From positions 1-64,000 of the forward strand of contig CAKQRL010000007.1 of NCBI GenBank assembly GCA_934271525.1: a DNA stretch of 64,000 bases, given 5' to 3'. The notes below the pieces were generated by a model. The model made no database searches, was not told the DNA's origin, and saw only the letters and a list, made by a program, of their open reading frames with translations. Below are positions 15,239 to 24,119 of this stretch, piece by piece. Source of the stretch: an uncultured Rhodocyclaceae bacterium (lineage in GTDB: Bacteria > Pseudomonadota > Gammaproteobacteria > Burkholderiales > Rhodocyclaceae). Every line of letters starts with the position of its first letter. Positions within the stretch are counted from its first letter, which is position 1. The position numbers were made by a program, and so were the translations under genes.

Positions 15239-16404
15239 AAACCCACAACCGCGTTGAATTGCTTGCATCCAGTGCCAACTACATTGCGCACTTAAAATCC
15301 GCCATTGATTCAGCCTGCGAATGCGTTTTTTTGGAAACTTATATTTTTGCCAACGATTCTGCTGGCAACACCGTTGCCCAAGCGCTACAAAATGCGGCGC
15401 GGCGCGGCGTATCGGTCAACGTTATTTTGGATGGTTTTGGCGCCAAAAATGCCGAAGGCGACTTTGCCCAAGCCTTTCAAAATGCGGGTGTTCGCTTGCT
15501 TTTTTTTCGGCAAGAAAAATCCGTTTTTTCATTCAAACGCCAGCGCTTGCGGCGTTTACACAGCAAACTTGCAATAATTGACTACAAAATTGCTTTTGTT
15601 GGCGGAATGAATATTGACGCTGACCCAAAAGGCACAACACGCTTAGACTTTGCCGCCCAAATTGAAGGCGAAGTGCTAACAGATATTGCACGCCATATGT
15701 TGCGGCAATGGCAAAATTTGCGCCGCGCACATGGTTTAAAACGTGATTTTTTTCATTGTGATTTTCACGCTGAAAATTGCATTGCGGCGGAACAATCCAA
15801 TGCCGAAGTTGGTTTTTTAATTCGTGATAATTTTCGCCATCGGCACGATATTTTGAACAGTTATTTGCGCGCCATTGAAAGCGCCAAAAAGGAAATCATC
15901 ATCGCCAATGCTTATTTTTTGCCCGGTTTTTGGCTGAGCCAAGCGCTTTTGAATGCGGCTTCGCGCGGGGTTAAAATCCGCATTATTTTGCAAGGCAAAT
16001 CCAACGTGCCGTTTTTGCTTTCTGCCACGCGTTTTTTGTATCAAAAACTCATTCAAGCGGGCATTGAAATTTACGAATACCAACCCGGTTTGTTGCACGC
16101 CAAAGTGGCAGCAATTGACGAGCGGTGGCTTACCATCGGTTCTTCCAACATGGATCCATTTAGCCTGCTATTAAACAAAGAAGCAAACATTTTGGTTTTA
16201 TCCAACATTTTGGCAAAGGAATTGAAAAAAAAATTAGAGTTGACCATGGCAAATGATTGTGTTTATTATTCTGCGCATGCGCCGCGGCGGCAAAGTTTTT
16301 TAAAGCGAACCGTGCAGGCGTTGAGCTTTTGGATGATACGTGCAATTTTAAAATTATTGCACTATAATCAAAGCCAGTGGGACGACCATCAAAAACGCTT
16401 TTAA
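15229..16404 (+). CDS. clsB: Cardiolipin synthase B-like phospholipase D family protein
   Basis: A 391-residue PLD-superfamily enzyme with two HKD motifs, HSKLAIID (His111, Lys113, Asp118) with GGMN downstream and HAKVAAID (His290, Lys292, Asp297) with GSSNMD downstream. There is no N-terminal transmembrane anchor, as in ClsB, which joins phosphatidylglycerol with another phospholipid to make cardiolipin at the inner membrane. Near the C-terminus ELTMAN (16239-16250) looks like a decayed LTVEN repeat. A terminator follows the stop. Confidence 0.88.
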   Translation: MFLKTHNRVELLASSANYIAHLKSAIDSACECVFLETYIFANDSAGNTVAQALQNAARRGVSVNVILDGFGAKNAEGDFAQAFQNAGVRLLFFRQEKSVFSFKRQRLRRLHSKLAIIDYKIAFVGGMNIDADPKGTTRLDFAAQIEGEVLTDIARHMLRQWQNLRRAHGLKRDFFHCDFHAENCIAAEQSNAEVGFLIRDNFRHRHDILNSYLRAIESAKKEIIIANAYFLPGFWLSQALLNAASRGVKIRIILQGKSNVPFLLSATRFLYQKLIQAGIEIYEYQPGLLHAKVAAIDERWLTIGSSNMDPFSLLLNKEANILVLSNILAKELKKKLELTMANDCVYYSAHAPRRQSFLKRTVQALSFWMIRAILKLLHYNQSQWDDHQKRF

Positions 16405-16457
16405 ACACAAAAACGTTTTTCTTGGATTTCGGCGGAAAAAAAACAATACTGAAAACA

Positions 16458-16489
16458 TTTTGGAAGCAACAAACTTCCAAAGTTTTTTT
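16458..16489 (+). terminator. Rho-independent terminator between clsB and pilE
   Basis: A perfect 8-bp stem TTTGGAAG/CTTCCAAA with a 7-base loop is followed by G and T7. It separates clsB from the pilin cluster. Confidence 0.8.
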
Positions 16490-16532
16490 ACAACCTTTTC
16501 GCAAAGTCTTTTTTAAGAGATTGGAATTCAAG

Positions 16533-17081
16533 ATGAAAAAAATAGCACACGGTTTTTCGTTAATTGAGCTGATGATTGTGATTGCGGTCATCGGCATTTT
16601 GGCAGCCATTGCCATCCCTGTTTATCAAGACCATGTGATTCGCGCAAGGCTCACAGAAGCGCATTCCATCTTGATGCAAGGTCAACAGTTAATGGAAAGA
16701 AGATACACCAACCGCCGCGCGTATTATTGCGGTCAGTGGCCTGATAATGAATCTGAGTCTACGTGTGCTGGTAGCTTTGATGCGAATTTTATTTACGCCA
16801 ACAACGACTGCCACAATACCAGTGACAGTAACAAGATTTACGTCATTGACGATAAAGATTTCAAAGTGAAATGCAATGCGTGTGCAGATACGAATAATTG
16901 CTCTACATCCAGAAGACAAATATACAAACTAACTTTAACAGGGCGCAAAGAACCTTTTATTGGTTTGATAATGACCGTAGACCAAAACGGCAACAAAACC
17001 TCGTCAGGAACAATCAATGGCAAAAATGTTCCTGCTGCTGCCAACAGTTGTTGGGTTGCACACAAAAATGGCACTTGCTAA
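16533..17081 (+). CDS. pilE: Type IV minor pilin, PilE-like
   Basis: A 182-residue class III prepilin. The short leader MKKIAHG is cut before Phe (HG|FSLIELMIV) with the essential Glu at mature position 5, followed by a hydrophobic N-terminal helix. The segment LMERRYTNRRAYYCGQW is the ERxY-type stretch seen in PilE-family minor pilins, and several Cys pairs suggest disulfides. The ATG at 16533 is chosen because upstream in-frame codons overlap clsB and would add a non-leader sequence. The gene heads the pilin operon, 12 bases before the fimT start; in Pseudomonas-type clusters pilE is usually last. A major pilin role cannot be excluded but the context argues for a minor pilin. Confidence 0.85.
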   Translation: MKKIAHGFSLIELMIVIAVIGILAAIAIPVYQDHVIRARLTEAHSILMQGQQLMERRYTNRRAYYCGQWPDNESESTCAGSFDANFIYANNDCHNTSDSNKIYVIDDKDFKVKCNACADTNNCSTSRRQIYKLTLTGRKEPFIGLIMTVDQNGNKTSSGTINGKNVPAAANSCWVAHKNGTC

Positions 17082-17093
17082 AAGGGGCGTGTG

Positions 17094-17852
17094 ATGAGAA
17101 CAAAAGGTTTTACGCTCGTTGAAATGATGGTCGTTGTGGTGATCATCGGCATTGTGGTCGGCTTTACCATGCCGGCTATGGAAACTTGGCTAACCAACAC
17201 CAAAATTCGCTCTGCCGCAGAAAACGTGCAAAACGGTTTGCGCAAGGCACAGCAATTAGCAGCCGCACGCAATAGCGATGTCAGCGTTGTATTCACTGAA
17301 AGGGCATACAACAAAGCTTACAATGTCAGCACAGGAACGTGTCCGCCAACAGGAGACAGAAAAAAACCATCGGAAGCCAATTATTTGGTCATTTGTGCTG
17401 ATGCCAATAGTGCGCGTTCCAGAGATCCTAAAAAACCAGATAATTTTAGCGATGATATTTTCCCCATGAGTGTGCAATACCGCACGCCACCAGAAGATGG
17501 TGAAAATGTTGTAGACATCATCAGCGATAGCTTTTTTTCAAATAGTAACACCGACAAAATCATTACTTTTCGTGCCACTGGCGGCACAAATTCTTTTGCG
17601 GAAGAAGGTAAATACCTAAAAGAACCCAAGTTGCAGTTTGCATCCAAAAAGCGTGACGCAAACCAAAAAACCACTCACAACTGTTCAGGAAAAGCTGCCA
17701 CCAATCCTGATAAAGGCAACAACGAGGGCGACATTCGTTGCCTGATGGTTTTGATGAAATTAGGCGGCAAAGTGCGCATGTGTGACCCGGGCTATGATGA
17801 TACAGACGGTTCAAGCACAATGCGCTCCATGGCATGCCAAACCAAAGGTTAA
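17094..17852 (+). CDS. fimT: Type IV pilus minor pilin FimT/GspH-like
   Basis: A 252-residue prepilin with leader MRTKG|FTLVEMM, Glu5 in place, followed by VVVVIIGIVVGFTMPAM and the GspH/FimT-typical LRKAQQLAAARNSDVSVVF segment. The ATG at 17094 is used rather than the adjacent GTG at 17091; AAAGGGG upstream is the ribosome-binding site. FimT-family pilins can bind DNA in competence systems, of interest given the uptake-like repeats here (inference). The following gene starts 25 bases on. Confidence 0.85.
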   Translation: MRTKGFTLVEMMVVVVIIGIVVGFTMPAMETWLTNTKIRSAAENVQNGLRKAQQLAAARNSDVSVVFTERAYNKAYNVSTGTCPPTGDRKKPSEANYLVICADANSARSRDPKKPDNFSDDIFPMSVQYRTPPEDGENVVDIISDSFFSNSNTDKIITFRATGGTNSFAEEGKYLKEPKLQFASKKRDANQKTTHNCSGKAATNPDKGNNEGDIRCLMVLMKLGGKVRMCDPGYDDTDGSSTMRSMACQTKG

Positions 17853-17877
17853 TTCAACGCAATAACGGGTGATGATT

Positions 17878-18384
17878 ATGAAAAAAACAACGTTCAGCAA
17901 ACAATCGCAACAAGGTTCAGTGCTTTTGGAAGCGCTGATTGCGGTGGTTATTTTTTCCATCGGTATTTTGGGTTTGGTGGCAATGTTGGCGCGTTCCACC
18001 AATAGCGTGAATGATACGCGCTTGCGTGACGATGTTTTTACCGCATTCAATTCTGAAATTGCGCAAAAACAAGTGATATCGCGCAACGTTAAAAATTTTA
18101 ACGACACCCAGTTAAACATTTCAATTAACCAAAACGATACTTTTCTTAAACGTCTATCCAATGAAAAAGCCTTCAATTTGCAAAGCGGCGAAAGCTTGCA
18201 ACACCGCATGCAAGAATACGACTCCCAAAAATTTTCAATAGATGGACCAGAAGGCAATGCCCGTGGTTATCTTTCGCGCAATCAGCTGGAATATGGCGTG
18301 GAAAGGGAGAAAGAACAAAGTGGCGCCCGTTCTTTGGAGTTTTTCTCTTACCGCGATGATGGTCCCATTCGCCACAAAAATTAG
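17878..18384 (+). CDS. pilV: Type IV pilus minor pilin PilV
   Basis: A 168-residue prepilin-like protein with leader MKKTTFSKQSQQG|SVLLEALIAVV and Glu at mature position 5. The continuing FSIGILGLVAMLARS segment is the PilV hallmark. The start at 17878 has GGGTGA about 6 bases upstream; in-frame GTG/ATG codons at 17869 and 17872 are alternatives. The protein is shorter than fimT and pilW neighbours, as expected. It sits between fimT and pilW, the conserved minor-pilin order. Confidence 0.86.
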   Translation: MKKTTFSKQSQQGSVLLEALIAVVIFSIGILGLVAMLARSTNSVNDTRLRDDVFTAFNSEIAQKQVISRNVKNFNDTQLNISINQNDTFLKRLSNEKAFNLQSGESLQHRMQEYDSQKFSIDGPEGNARGYLSRNQLEYGVEREKEQSGARSLEFFSYRDDGPIRHKN

Positions 18385-18422
18385 TTTTTTTCAACGTTTT
18401 TCAATTTTTTTCAAACTCTGCC

Positions 18423-19979
18423 ATGAAAACTTTTCAAAAAAAATTTGCGTTGACCGTGGAAAATCACCAAAAAGGTTTTTCTTTGGTTGAATTGCTGGTC
18501 GGCGTAACCATTGCTTTGATTGCCACAGTTGCTATTTTTCAGGTTTTTTCTGTTTATGAAACCCAAAAGCAACAAACCACCAGCGATTCAGATGCGCTGC
18601 AAAACGGCAATTTGGCTTATTTTTTGTTGAGCAATGAATTGCGCCAAGCGGGGCAAGGCATCAGCACAGCACGCTTGAACGCAGGCAAATCTATGCAACT
18701 TTATGGTTGCAGAGCGCAAATTTGGCCATTTGAAAACCGCATTCCGCCCTTGCCGACTAAGGACAAACATTATCTGCCTCTTGCAGATAATTTTGATTTC
18801 CAAGGCGGTAACAATACTTTCTTTGGTCATCGCCCGCCTCAAAACGGCAATGCTGGAACCGACAAAGACACTTGGCCCGTTGCGCCCATTTTGATTCGCT
18901 CCAAAACAAACAACAAATTCACTCTCCCGGAAAATAACGGGCAGAACCAAGACATACTGATTACAATGCGCAGCACCAACACTTACAGTGCTATTGCGCC
19001 AATTGCTGAGATTGGCAGCAACGGTAACAAAAATTTTGTGAAATTCGGTTGGTTCAACGGTAAAGAAGCGAAAAACTGGGGGAATGGCAATCCCAAATAC
19101 CTTGGTTTTTGCAGTGCGGGCAAAACGGACACGTATTGCCGTGAAGCAGTAATGGCAATTAGTTCTGACCTAAAAAAATGCCATATCACCGCCACAGATT
19201 GGGAATGGAAACCAACATACTCAAATGGCTTGTTAGATGGCAATTTGCAACTACAAACAGCCACAAGAAACGCTAATCCACAACAACAAAAACCCGACCC
19301 AACCACATACAAAAACGGTTTTTTGATGAATCTGGGGCGCTTAGACCGTGGGAATTTCAGTGACAAGGGAACTGTTGGTTCTGGCAATGACGAAAAATTA
19401 AAGGACGACATTCTCACGCGCAGCGGCTTTGCCATGTTCACTGCGGGCAGATTGGCTGAAGCAGAAAATGACCAACTTGGCACAACGGGCAACTTATTGC
19501 GTTATGACCTTTTGCACGATAAGTTAGAGGCATTGGCGGATAACGTGGTGTTGTTAAAAGCCATTTACGGCGTTGCACCTTCAGAAAACAGCGCCGACCC
19601 CAACAACCGCAATTTGGCAAATAACAGTGTATGGCATTTGCCAACAGGCGATTGGTCTTACGATAAATTGCGTGAAGATACAGATGCCGCACGCAATAAA
19701 ATTCGCCGTATTCGTGCAATAAAAGTAGCCTTGGTTTTGCGCAACTCTTTCCCCGAAATTGAGGACAAAAAAAATGCGCCAGCCAAACCTTTGCCCGCGC
19801 TATTCAAAGAGGAATTAGGAAATAGTGCCATCACAATCACCATTCCAGCCAACACAGACGAAGCCACTTACCATTACGAAGTGGTGGAGTTTTTGATTCC
19901 TTTGCAAAATACGCAATACGGCTTTGACCAAGCCTATGCTTCTTGCATGGATAATAAAGACAACAAATGTAGCCAATAA
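18423..19979 (+). CDS. pilW: Type IV pilus assembly protein PilW
   Basis: A 518-residue large minor pilin. The prepilin site is QKG|FSLVELLVGVTIAL with Glu5. The mature N-terminal helix continues into ALQNGNLAYFLLSNELRQAG, typical of PilW. The 18-residue leader MKTFQKKFALTVENHQKG is unusually long because a repeat unit (core 18449-18460) lies in it, encoding LTVEN. The central part (residues 100-300) is long and Cys-containing. The gene starts 38 bases after pilV and ends 16 bases before pilX. Confidence 0.88.
   Translation: MKTFQKKFALTVENHQKGFSLVELLVGVTIALIATVAIFQVFSVYETQKQQTTSDSDALQNGNLAYFLLSNELRQAGQGISTARLNAGKSMQLYGCRAQIWPFENRIPPLPTKDKHYLPLADNFDFQGGNNTFFGHRPPQNGNAGTDKDTWPVAPILIRSKTNNKFTLPENNGQNQDILITMRSTNTYSAIAPIAEIGSNGNKNFVKFGWFNGKEAKNWGNGNPKYLGFCSAGKTDTYCREAVMAISSDLKKCHITATDWEWKPTYSNGLLDGNLQLQTATRNANPQQQKPDPTTYKNGFLMNLGRLDRGNFSDKGTVGSGNDEKLKDDILTRSGFAMFTAGRLAEAENDQLGTTGNLLRYDLLHDKLEALADNVVLLKAIYGVAPSENSADPNNRNLANNSVWHLPTGDWSYDKLREDTDAARNKIRRIRAIKVALVLRNSFPEIEDKKNAPAKPLPALFKEELGNSAITITIPANTDEATYHYEVVEFLIPLQNTQYGFDQAYASCMDNKDNKCSQ
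18430..18465 (+). repeat. Repeat unit in the pilW leader sequence
   Basis: TTTTCAAAAAAAATTTGC leads into GTTGACCGTGGA (18449-18460) and AAAATCACC. It begins within the third codon of pilW and encodes FQKKFALTVEN of the prepilin leader. Confidence 0.9.
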
Positions 19980-19995
19980 TTGAAAGGACACGCTG

Positions 19996-20745
19996 ATGAC
20001 TTTCTCTTCTATTCAACGACAAAAAGGCGTGGTGTTGTTTATTGCACTCATTGCCTTGATTGCGATGATGGCAGCCGCTATTTCCCTATCTTATTCCGTG
20101 GATACGGGCGCTCAATTTGCAACCAATAGAATGTTGGCGTTTTCCGCACAATCAGCAGCAGATGTGGGCTATGCCAAGGCAAAAGACGACATACTGAAAA
20201 AAATTGCCAACAAAACCTTCAAAAGTAAGGATATGGTCACCACGTTAAGAGCACAAAGCGGGTGTTATTATCCATACGCCTTTGCTGGTAGTTTTGAAGA
20301 AGCTAAAAATTTTTCAACAGACAGGCAGGATCGCCTAAAAGGCGTAGACCCCCAAGGCGTTCCCATGCGTTTGACAGATTCAACTCCCAAAGGTGCTTGT
20401 TCTTTTGATTTAGACAAAACGCGCGAAAAGGTTTACTACATTATGGATTTGCAATGTCCAAACGAAAACGCCAATAGCTTTGATGCCGATTGTTCATTCC
20501 CCAATAGCCTTAACAAAGGAACGAATAAAGTGGGTTTGGTGGTTGAAGGCACAAATACACCAGCTGAACCGGGAAAGGTAAATGGGCACAACATACTGGG
20601 TTGGCAAGGTGCGGGGCTCAACAACGTGCCTACTTTTGCGGTGCCTTTGATTCGTGTATCCGTGCGTGTGGATGGACCGCGCGGCACGCGTTATTACCGC
20701 CAACAAATGATTAGCCTTTTCCAAAATCCAGCTAAAAATAGCTGA
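19996..20745 (+). CDS. pilX: Type IV pilus assembly protein PilX-like
   Basis: A 249-residue protein with a PilX N-terminal segment: QKG|VVLFIALIALIAMMAAAISLSYS. Unlike the other pilins it lacks Glu at mature position 5 (Ile instead), a known PilX feature linked to tip or initiation placement. SAADVGYAKA matches the conserved AA.AG-type motif after the helix. GAAAGGACACGCTG precedes the ATG. It is the last gene of the cluster; no pilY1 adhesin gene follows, and a terminator begins 24 bases after the stop. Confidence 0.82.
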   Translation: MTFSSIQRQKGVVLFIALIALIAMMAAAISLSYSVDTGAQFATNRMLAFSAQSAADVGYAKAKDDILKKIANKTFKSKDMVTTLRAQSGCYYPYAFAGSFEEAKNFSTDRQDRLKGVDPQGVPMRLTDSTPKGACSFDLDKTREKVYYIMDLQCPNENANSFDADCSFPNSLNKGTNKVGLVVEGTNTPAEPGKVNGHNILGWQGAGLNNVPTFAVPLIRVSVRVDGPRGTRYYRQQMISLFQNPAKNS

Positions 20746-20768
20746 GATACGACAAGGAATAAAAACAA

Positions 20769-20796
20769 AACCTGCCCTTTTCGGCAGGTTTTTTTT
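20769..20796 (+). terminator. Rho-independent terminator of the pilin operon
   Basis: A perfect 8-bp stem AACCTGCC/GGCAGGTT with loop CTTTTC is followed by a T run, right after pilX. Confidence 0.92.
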
Positions 20797-20893
20797 GCAC
20801 AAACGCCACGCCAAACTTTGTGTTTTTTTTAAAAAGTCAAACGCTAAACTTTGTTAAAAAAACGTGAAACATTCGGCACTGCCTTTTTGTCAT

Positions 20894-20955
20894 TAAAATC
20901 CACGGTCAACCGCTTATTTTTTTGAAATTTTAAAAAAATTGACCGTGGAAAATCG
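20894..20955. repeat. Paired palindromic repeat between pilX and sbcC
   Basis: The left core TCCACGGTCAAC is at 20899-20910. The right core ATTGACCGTGGA is at 20938-20949 with one mismatch, offset 39. It lies between convergent genes, and the plus-strand transcript already has its own terminator upstream. Confidence 0.88.
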
Positions 20956-20957
20956 CT

Positions 20958-23900
20958 TTATTCCCCCACAATTTCAAGGTTTGAAGAACCAGACAAATCG
21001 TTTGGTTTCACCAACACCCGAACGGCAATGCGCTCGCACATTTCTTCAATATGCGAAATCACGCCAACCGTGCGCCCTGCCGCATGCAAGTTTTCCAAGG
21101 CATTCATCACCAAGGCAAGCGACTCTTTATCCAATGCCCCAAAACCTTCATCAATAAAAAGCGAGTCGGAAAGTTGCGCCGAATCCTTTAAGGTTGCCAA
21201 ACCCAAAGCCAAGGATAACGACACCAAAAAAGATTCCCCGCCTGAGAGCGAATGCACCGAGCGCGGCACGCCGCCCGCCGCCAAATCCACAACCCACAAG
21301 GCAAGCGACTCGGGCGCACGTTTTAAAGCATAGCGTCGCCACAATTTCTGTAAGTGGCTGTTGGCATGCAACACCAAGGCATCCAAGGTGTAGCGTTGCG
21401 CAAAATCACGAAAAACCTTGCCATCGTATGCGCCGAGCAAATCATTCATCCCAGCCCACAAACTCGCTTCCTCTTGGGCTTCTAGCACCGCTTGGCGCAA
21501 AGTTTCTGCCGCCCTGCCCTGCGCTTCCAATTCGCCCGCTTGCGCTTGCCGCTTTGCCAACAAAGATTCTGATGTTTCCAACGCCGCTTTTTTTTCGTTT
21601 AATAAAGCGTTTATTTCATCCAAATTTAAAACTTGCGCATTTTCAAAAGGATTTGTTTTTTCGTGCTTTTCCAAATCTTTTTGTCGGGTGTTTTTTAATA
21701 ATTCCGCAGAATTTTTTTCTTCTTCTATTTTCAAAGTTTGATGGTATTGCGCTTGCACTTCTTGTTGGTCTTGCAAAAACAATGCTTTTATTTCTTCCTT
21801 TGAAAAATCATAATCTTTTAATGCCTTTTCAAATTGATGCGTAAAAGTTGCCAAAGCGTTTTTTAATTCTGCCGATTTAATTTGCAAATCGTCATTATTT
21901 TTTTTGTAAATTGCCAAGGATTTTAATAACAAATCCTTTTCATTTTTGGCTTGCCAAGCATTGTTTTTAAGCTGATTTTCTTCAAAATGCCACGTATTTT
22001 GAATTTCAGAGACGCTTTTGCCTTCAAAAAGAGAACAACGTTCTTTTTGAATATTTTCAAAAACATTGTTTTTTTCTTTTAAAAACAATTCTTTTTCTTC
22101 TAAACTATTTTTGTTTTTTAAAATAATTTTGCTAGCATTTTCATAATTATTTTGTAATAAAAACAAATCATTTTTCAAAGATTCTTCCAATTTTTTTTGC
22201 GTGCGGCATTGTGCAACATTTTTGGCAGAATTTTCTAAAAACAAAGCAGGATTATTCAAAAAACGATTTTGCCAATCGCTGGCAATTGGCAACAAATATT
22301 CATTTAAAGCATTTAAAGAGTCTGATAATGATTTTTTTTGATTTTCATAATTTTCTTTCAAATGTTTTAAATTTTCTTTAAAAAGCAATAATTCTTTTTC
22401 CGCTTTTGAAAATGCCGATTCTTTTGCTTCAACGTTTTTTTTGAGATTTTCCAAATCAAGCAATTCGGCGTTTTTGTTTTCAACATTTAAATGAAAAGGC
22501 GCAGGATGCTTTGCCGAACCGCACACTGGGCAACTCTTGCCATCTTGTAAGCCAAGGCTCAATTCGCAAATAATTTGATTTTTCAAAGTTTGTTGCGATG
22601 ATTCAAATGCCGTTTTTGCAGAATTAAAATCTTTTTGAATCAAAGCAAAATCATTTTCTTTTTTTGATAACTGCGATTCTTTTTCAACAATTGATTTTTC
22701 TAAATCTTGCAAATATTGAAAATTAAAACTTTTCAAAAGATTTTCAACCTTATCCCAAACATTTTCTAACAACAAATGTTTTTGTTTTTTAGCAAAATAT
22801 TCTTTTAAATTCTCTATTTGCGATTCTTTTTCAATCATTGCTTTTTGAATTTGAGCGGAATCATCTTTGGCTTTTTTATTCTGCGCTAAAATAGAATGTA
22901 AAAATTCTTCTTCCTTTTGAATTTCGGTTTTTATTTTTAAAAGTTGTTCATCCAAACCTTTCGCTTTTTCTAAGTCATTTGCTTTTGATTTGATTTCAAC
23001 TTCAAAATCCGCCAAGACCTTTTCGCTTTGAATCAAATGTTTTTCCGCATTTTGCAAAGTATTTTGCGTTTCAACAATTTTTTGATTATTTTCAAAAATT
23101 GCTTGTTCATTTTCAGAAAATTGTTTGTGGGTTTCTTCTTTTTGAATCCATAAAGGTTTTAAAGTGAAGGCATTTTTTTTGCGTTTTAATTGCGCAATTT
23201 TTGATAAATTATTTTCCCATTCTTCTTTTAAAAGCAAAAAATCTTTTTCTGCCTTTAAAAACAAAGTTTTTAAATTATTTAATTGCAAAATCCATGTTTT
23301 TTGTTGTTCCAAATGCTCTTTTTCCACGGTCAACGTGGATTTTTTTTGAAGAATATCGGCAATTTCTTTTTTTAAATCGTCTTTTTCTTTTTCCGTGGGG
23401 ATTTTTTGCGCATCCATTTGCGCCGTCAATTCTTTAAAACGGGTAGAAACTTGGCGATTTTTTTCATGCGCGGCAATGGAGATTTTTTCAAAAATTGTGC
23501 TATCGGTTAGCATTTGCAAAATCTGCGCGCGCTCGTCATCTTTTGCGCCCAAAAACGCCGCAAAATCGTTTTGCGCCAACAACACAGTTTTGGTGAATTG
23601 CGCAAAATCGCAACCGATTTTTTGCGCTATCAATGCCAAAGTTTCCTTGTAACCCTGCGAAATCAGCGTGGCGCTACGCGCTTGTGCTTGTTGCGCTGCG
23701 CCGCAAGTAGCAAAATTACCCAAAATCTCGGTTAGCCGCATTTCAACCTTTGCCACGCCGCCGTCTTTTTTGCTTTTTTTCAAGCGCCGCACCGACCACC
23801 GCGCGCGGTATTTTTTTAAATCCACACCCAAAAAATCCACTTCGGCATAAGCGCTTTGTGCGTCTTTATTCAACAAGGTTCGCGGGTCGTTGGGCGACAA

Positions 23901-24119
23901 ATCCGTTTGGTCAAATTTATTTCCGCCACTTTTTTTGAGCCGCGGCGAATTGTTGAAAAGCGCCAAGCACATCGCATCCAACAGCGTGGATTTGCCCGAA
24001 CCCGTGGGGCCAGTGATGGCAAAAAGCCCGCAATTCCGCAAGGGCGCTTTTTCAAAATCCACACAAAATTCCTTCAACAGCGAGCCGATGCCCGCCCCGC
24101 GCAATGCCAAAATTTTCAT
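20958..24119 (-). CDS. sbcC: Exonuclease subunit SbcC (Rad50-like)
   Basis: A 1053-residue SMC-like ATPase that partners SbcD to open and degrade DNA hairpins, palindromes and blocked ends. Walker A is GPTGSGKST (37-45). The zinc hook CPVC (530-533) sits midway between long coiled coils (about 170-500 and 560-880). The ABC signature LSGGES lies near 957 and Walker B IDEGFGALD near 990. A repeat copy encodes LTVEKE near residues 262-267 inside the first coiled coil. The sbcC start overlaps the sbcD stop by 4 bases (ATGA). Confidence 0.95.
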   Translation of the reverse strand: MKILALRGAGIGSLLKEFCVDFEKAPLRNCGLFAITGPTGSGKSTLLDAMCLALFNNSPRLKKSGGNKFDQTDLSPNDPRTLLNKDAQSAYAEVDFLGVDLKKYRARWSVRRLKKSKKDGGVAKVEMRLTEILGNFATCGAAQQAQARSATLISQGYKETLALIAQKIGCDFAQFTKTVLLAQNDFAAFLGAKDDERAQILQMLTDSTIFEKISIAAHEKNRQVSTRFKELTAQMDAQKIPTEKEKDDLKKEIADILQKKSTLTVEKEHLEQQKTWILQLNNLKTLFLKAEKDFLLLKEEWENNLSKIAQLKRKKNAFTLKPLWIQKEETHKQFSENEQAIFENNQKIVETQNTLQNAEKHLIQSEKVLADFEVEIKSKANDLEKAKGLDEQLLKIKTEIQKEEEFLHSILAQNKKAKDDSAQIQKAMIEKESQIENLKEYFAKKQKHLLLENVWDKVENLLKSFNFQYLQDLEKSIVEKESQLSKKENDFALIQKDFNSAKTAFESSQQTLKNQIICELSLGLQDGKSCPVCGSAKHPAPFHLNVENKNAELLDLENLKKNVEAKESAFSKAEKELLLFKENLKHLKENYENQKKSLSDSLNALNEYLLPIASDWQNRFLNNPALFLENSAKNVAQCRTQKKLEESLKNDLFLLQNNYENASKIILKNKNSLEEKELFLKEKNNVFENIQKERCSLFEGKSVSEIQNTWHFEENQLKNNAWQAKNEKDLLLKSLAIYKKNNDDLQIKSAELKNALATFTHQFEKALKDYDFSKEEIKALFLQDQQEVQAQYHQTLKIEEEKNSAELLKNTRQKDLEKHEKTNPFENAQVLNLDEINALLNEKKAALETSESLLAKRQAQAGELEAQGRAAETLRQAVLEAQEEASLWAGMNDLLGAYDGKVFRDFAQRYTLDALVLHANSHLQKLWRRYALKRAPESLALWVVDLAAGGVPRSVHSLSGGESFLVSLSLALGLATLKDSAQLSDSLFIDEGFGALDKESLALVMNALENLHAAGRTVGVISHIEEMCERIAVRVLVKPNDLSGSSNLEIVGE
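23320..23350 (-). repeat. Repeat unit inside sbcC
   Basis: The core TCCACGGTCAAC (23323-23334) is followed by GTGGATTTTTTTTGAAGAA. It is translated as STLTVEKE in the coiled coil, keeping heptad-compatible residues. Confidence 0.85.

Noticed and set aside
21194..21844. A 216-codon plus-strand frame opposite sbcC.
   Set aside because: It is an antisense shadow of the conserved SbcC C-terminal region.
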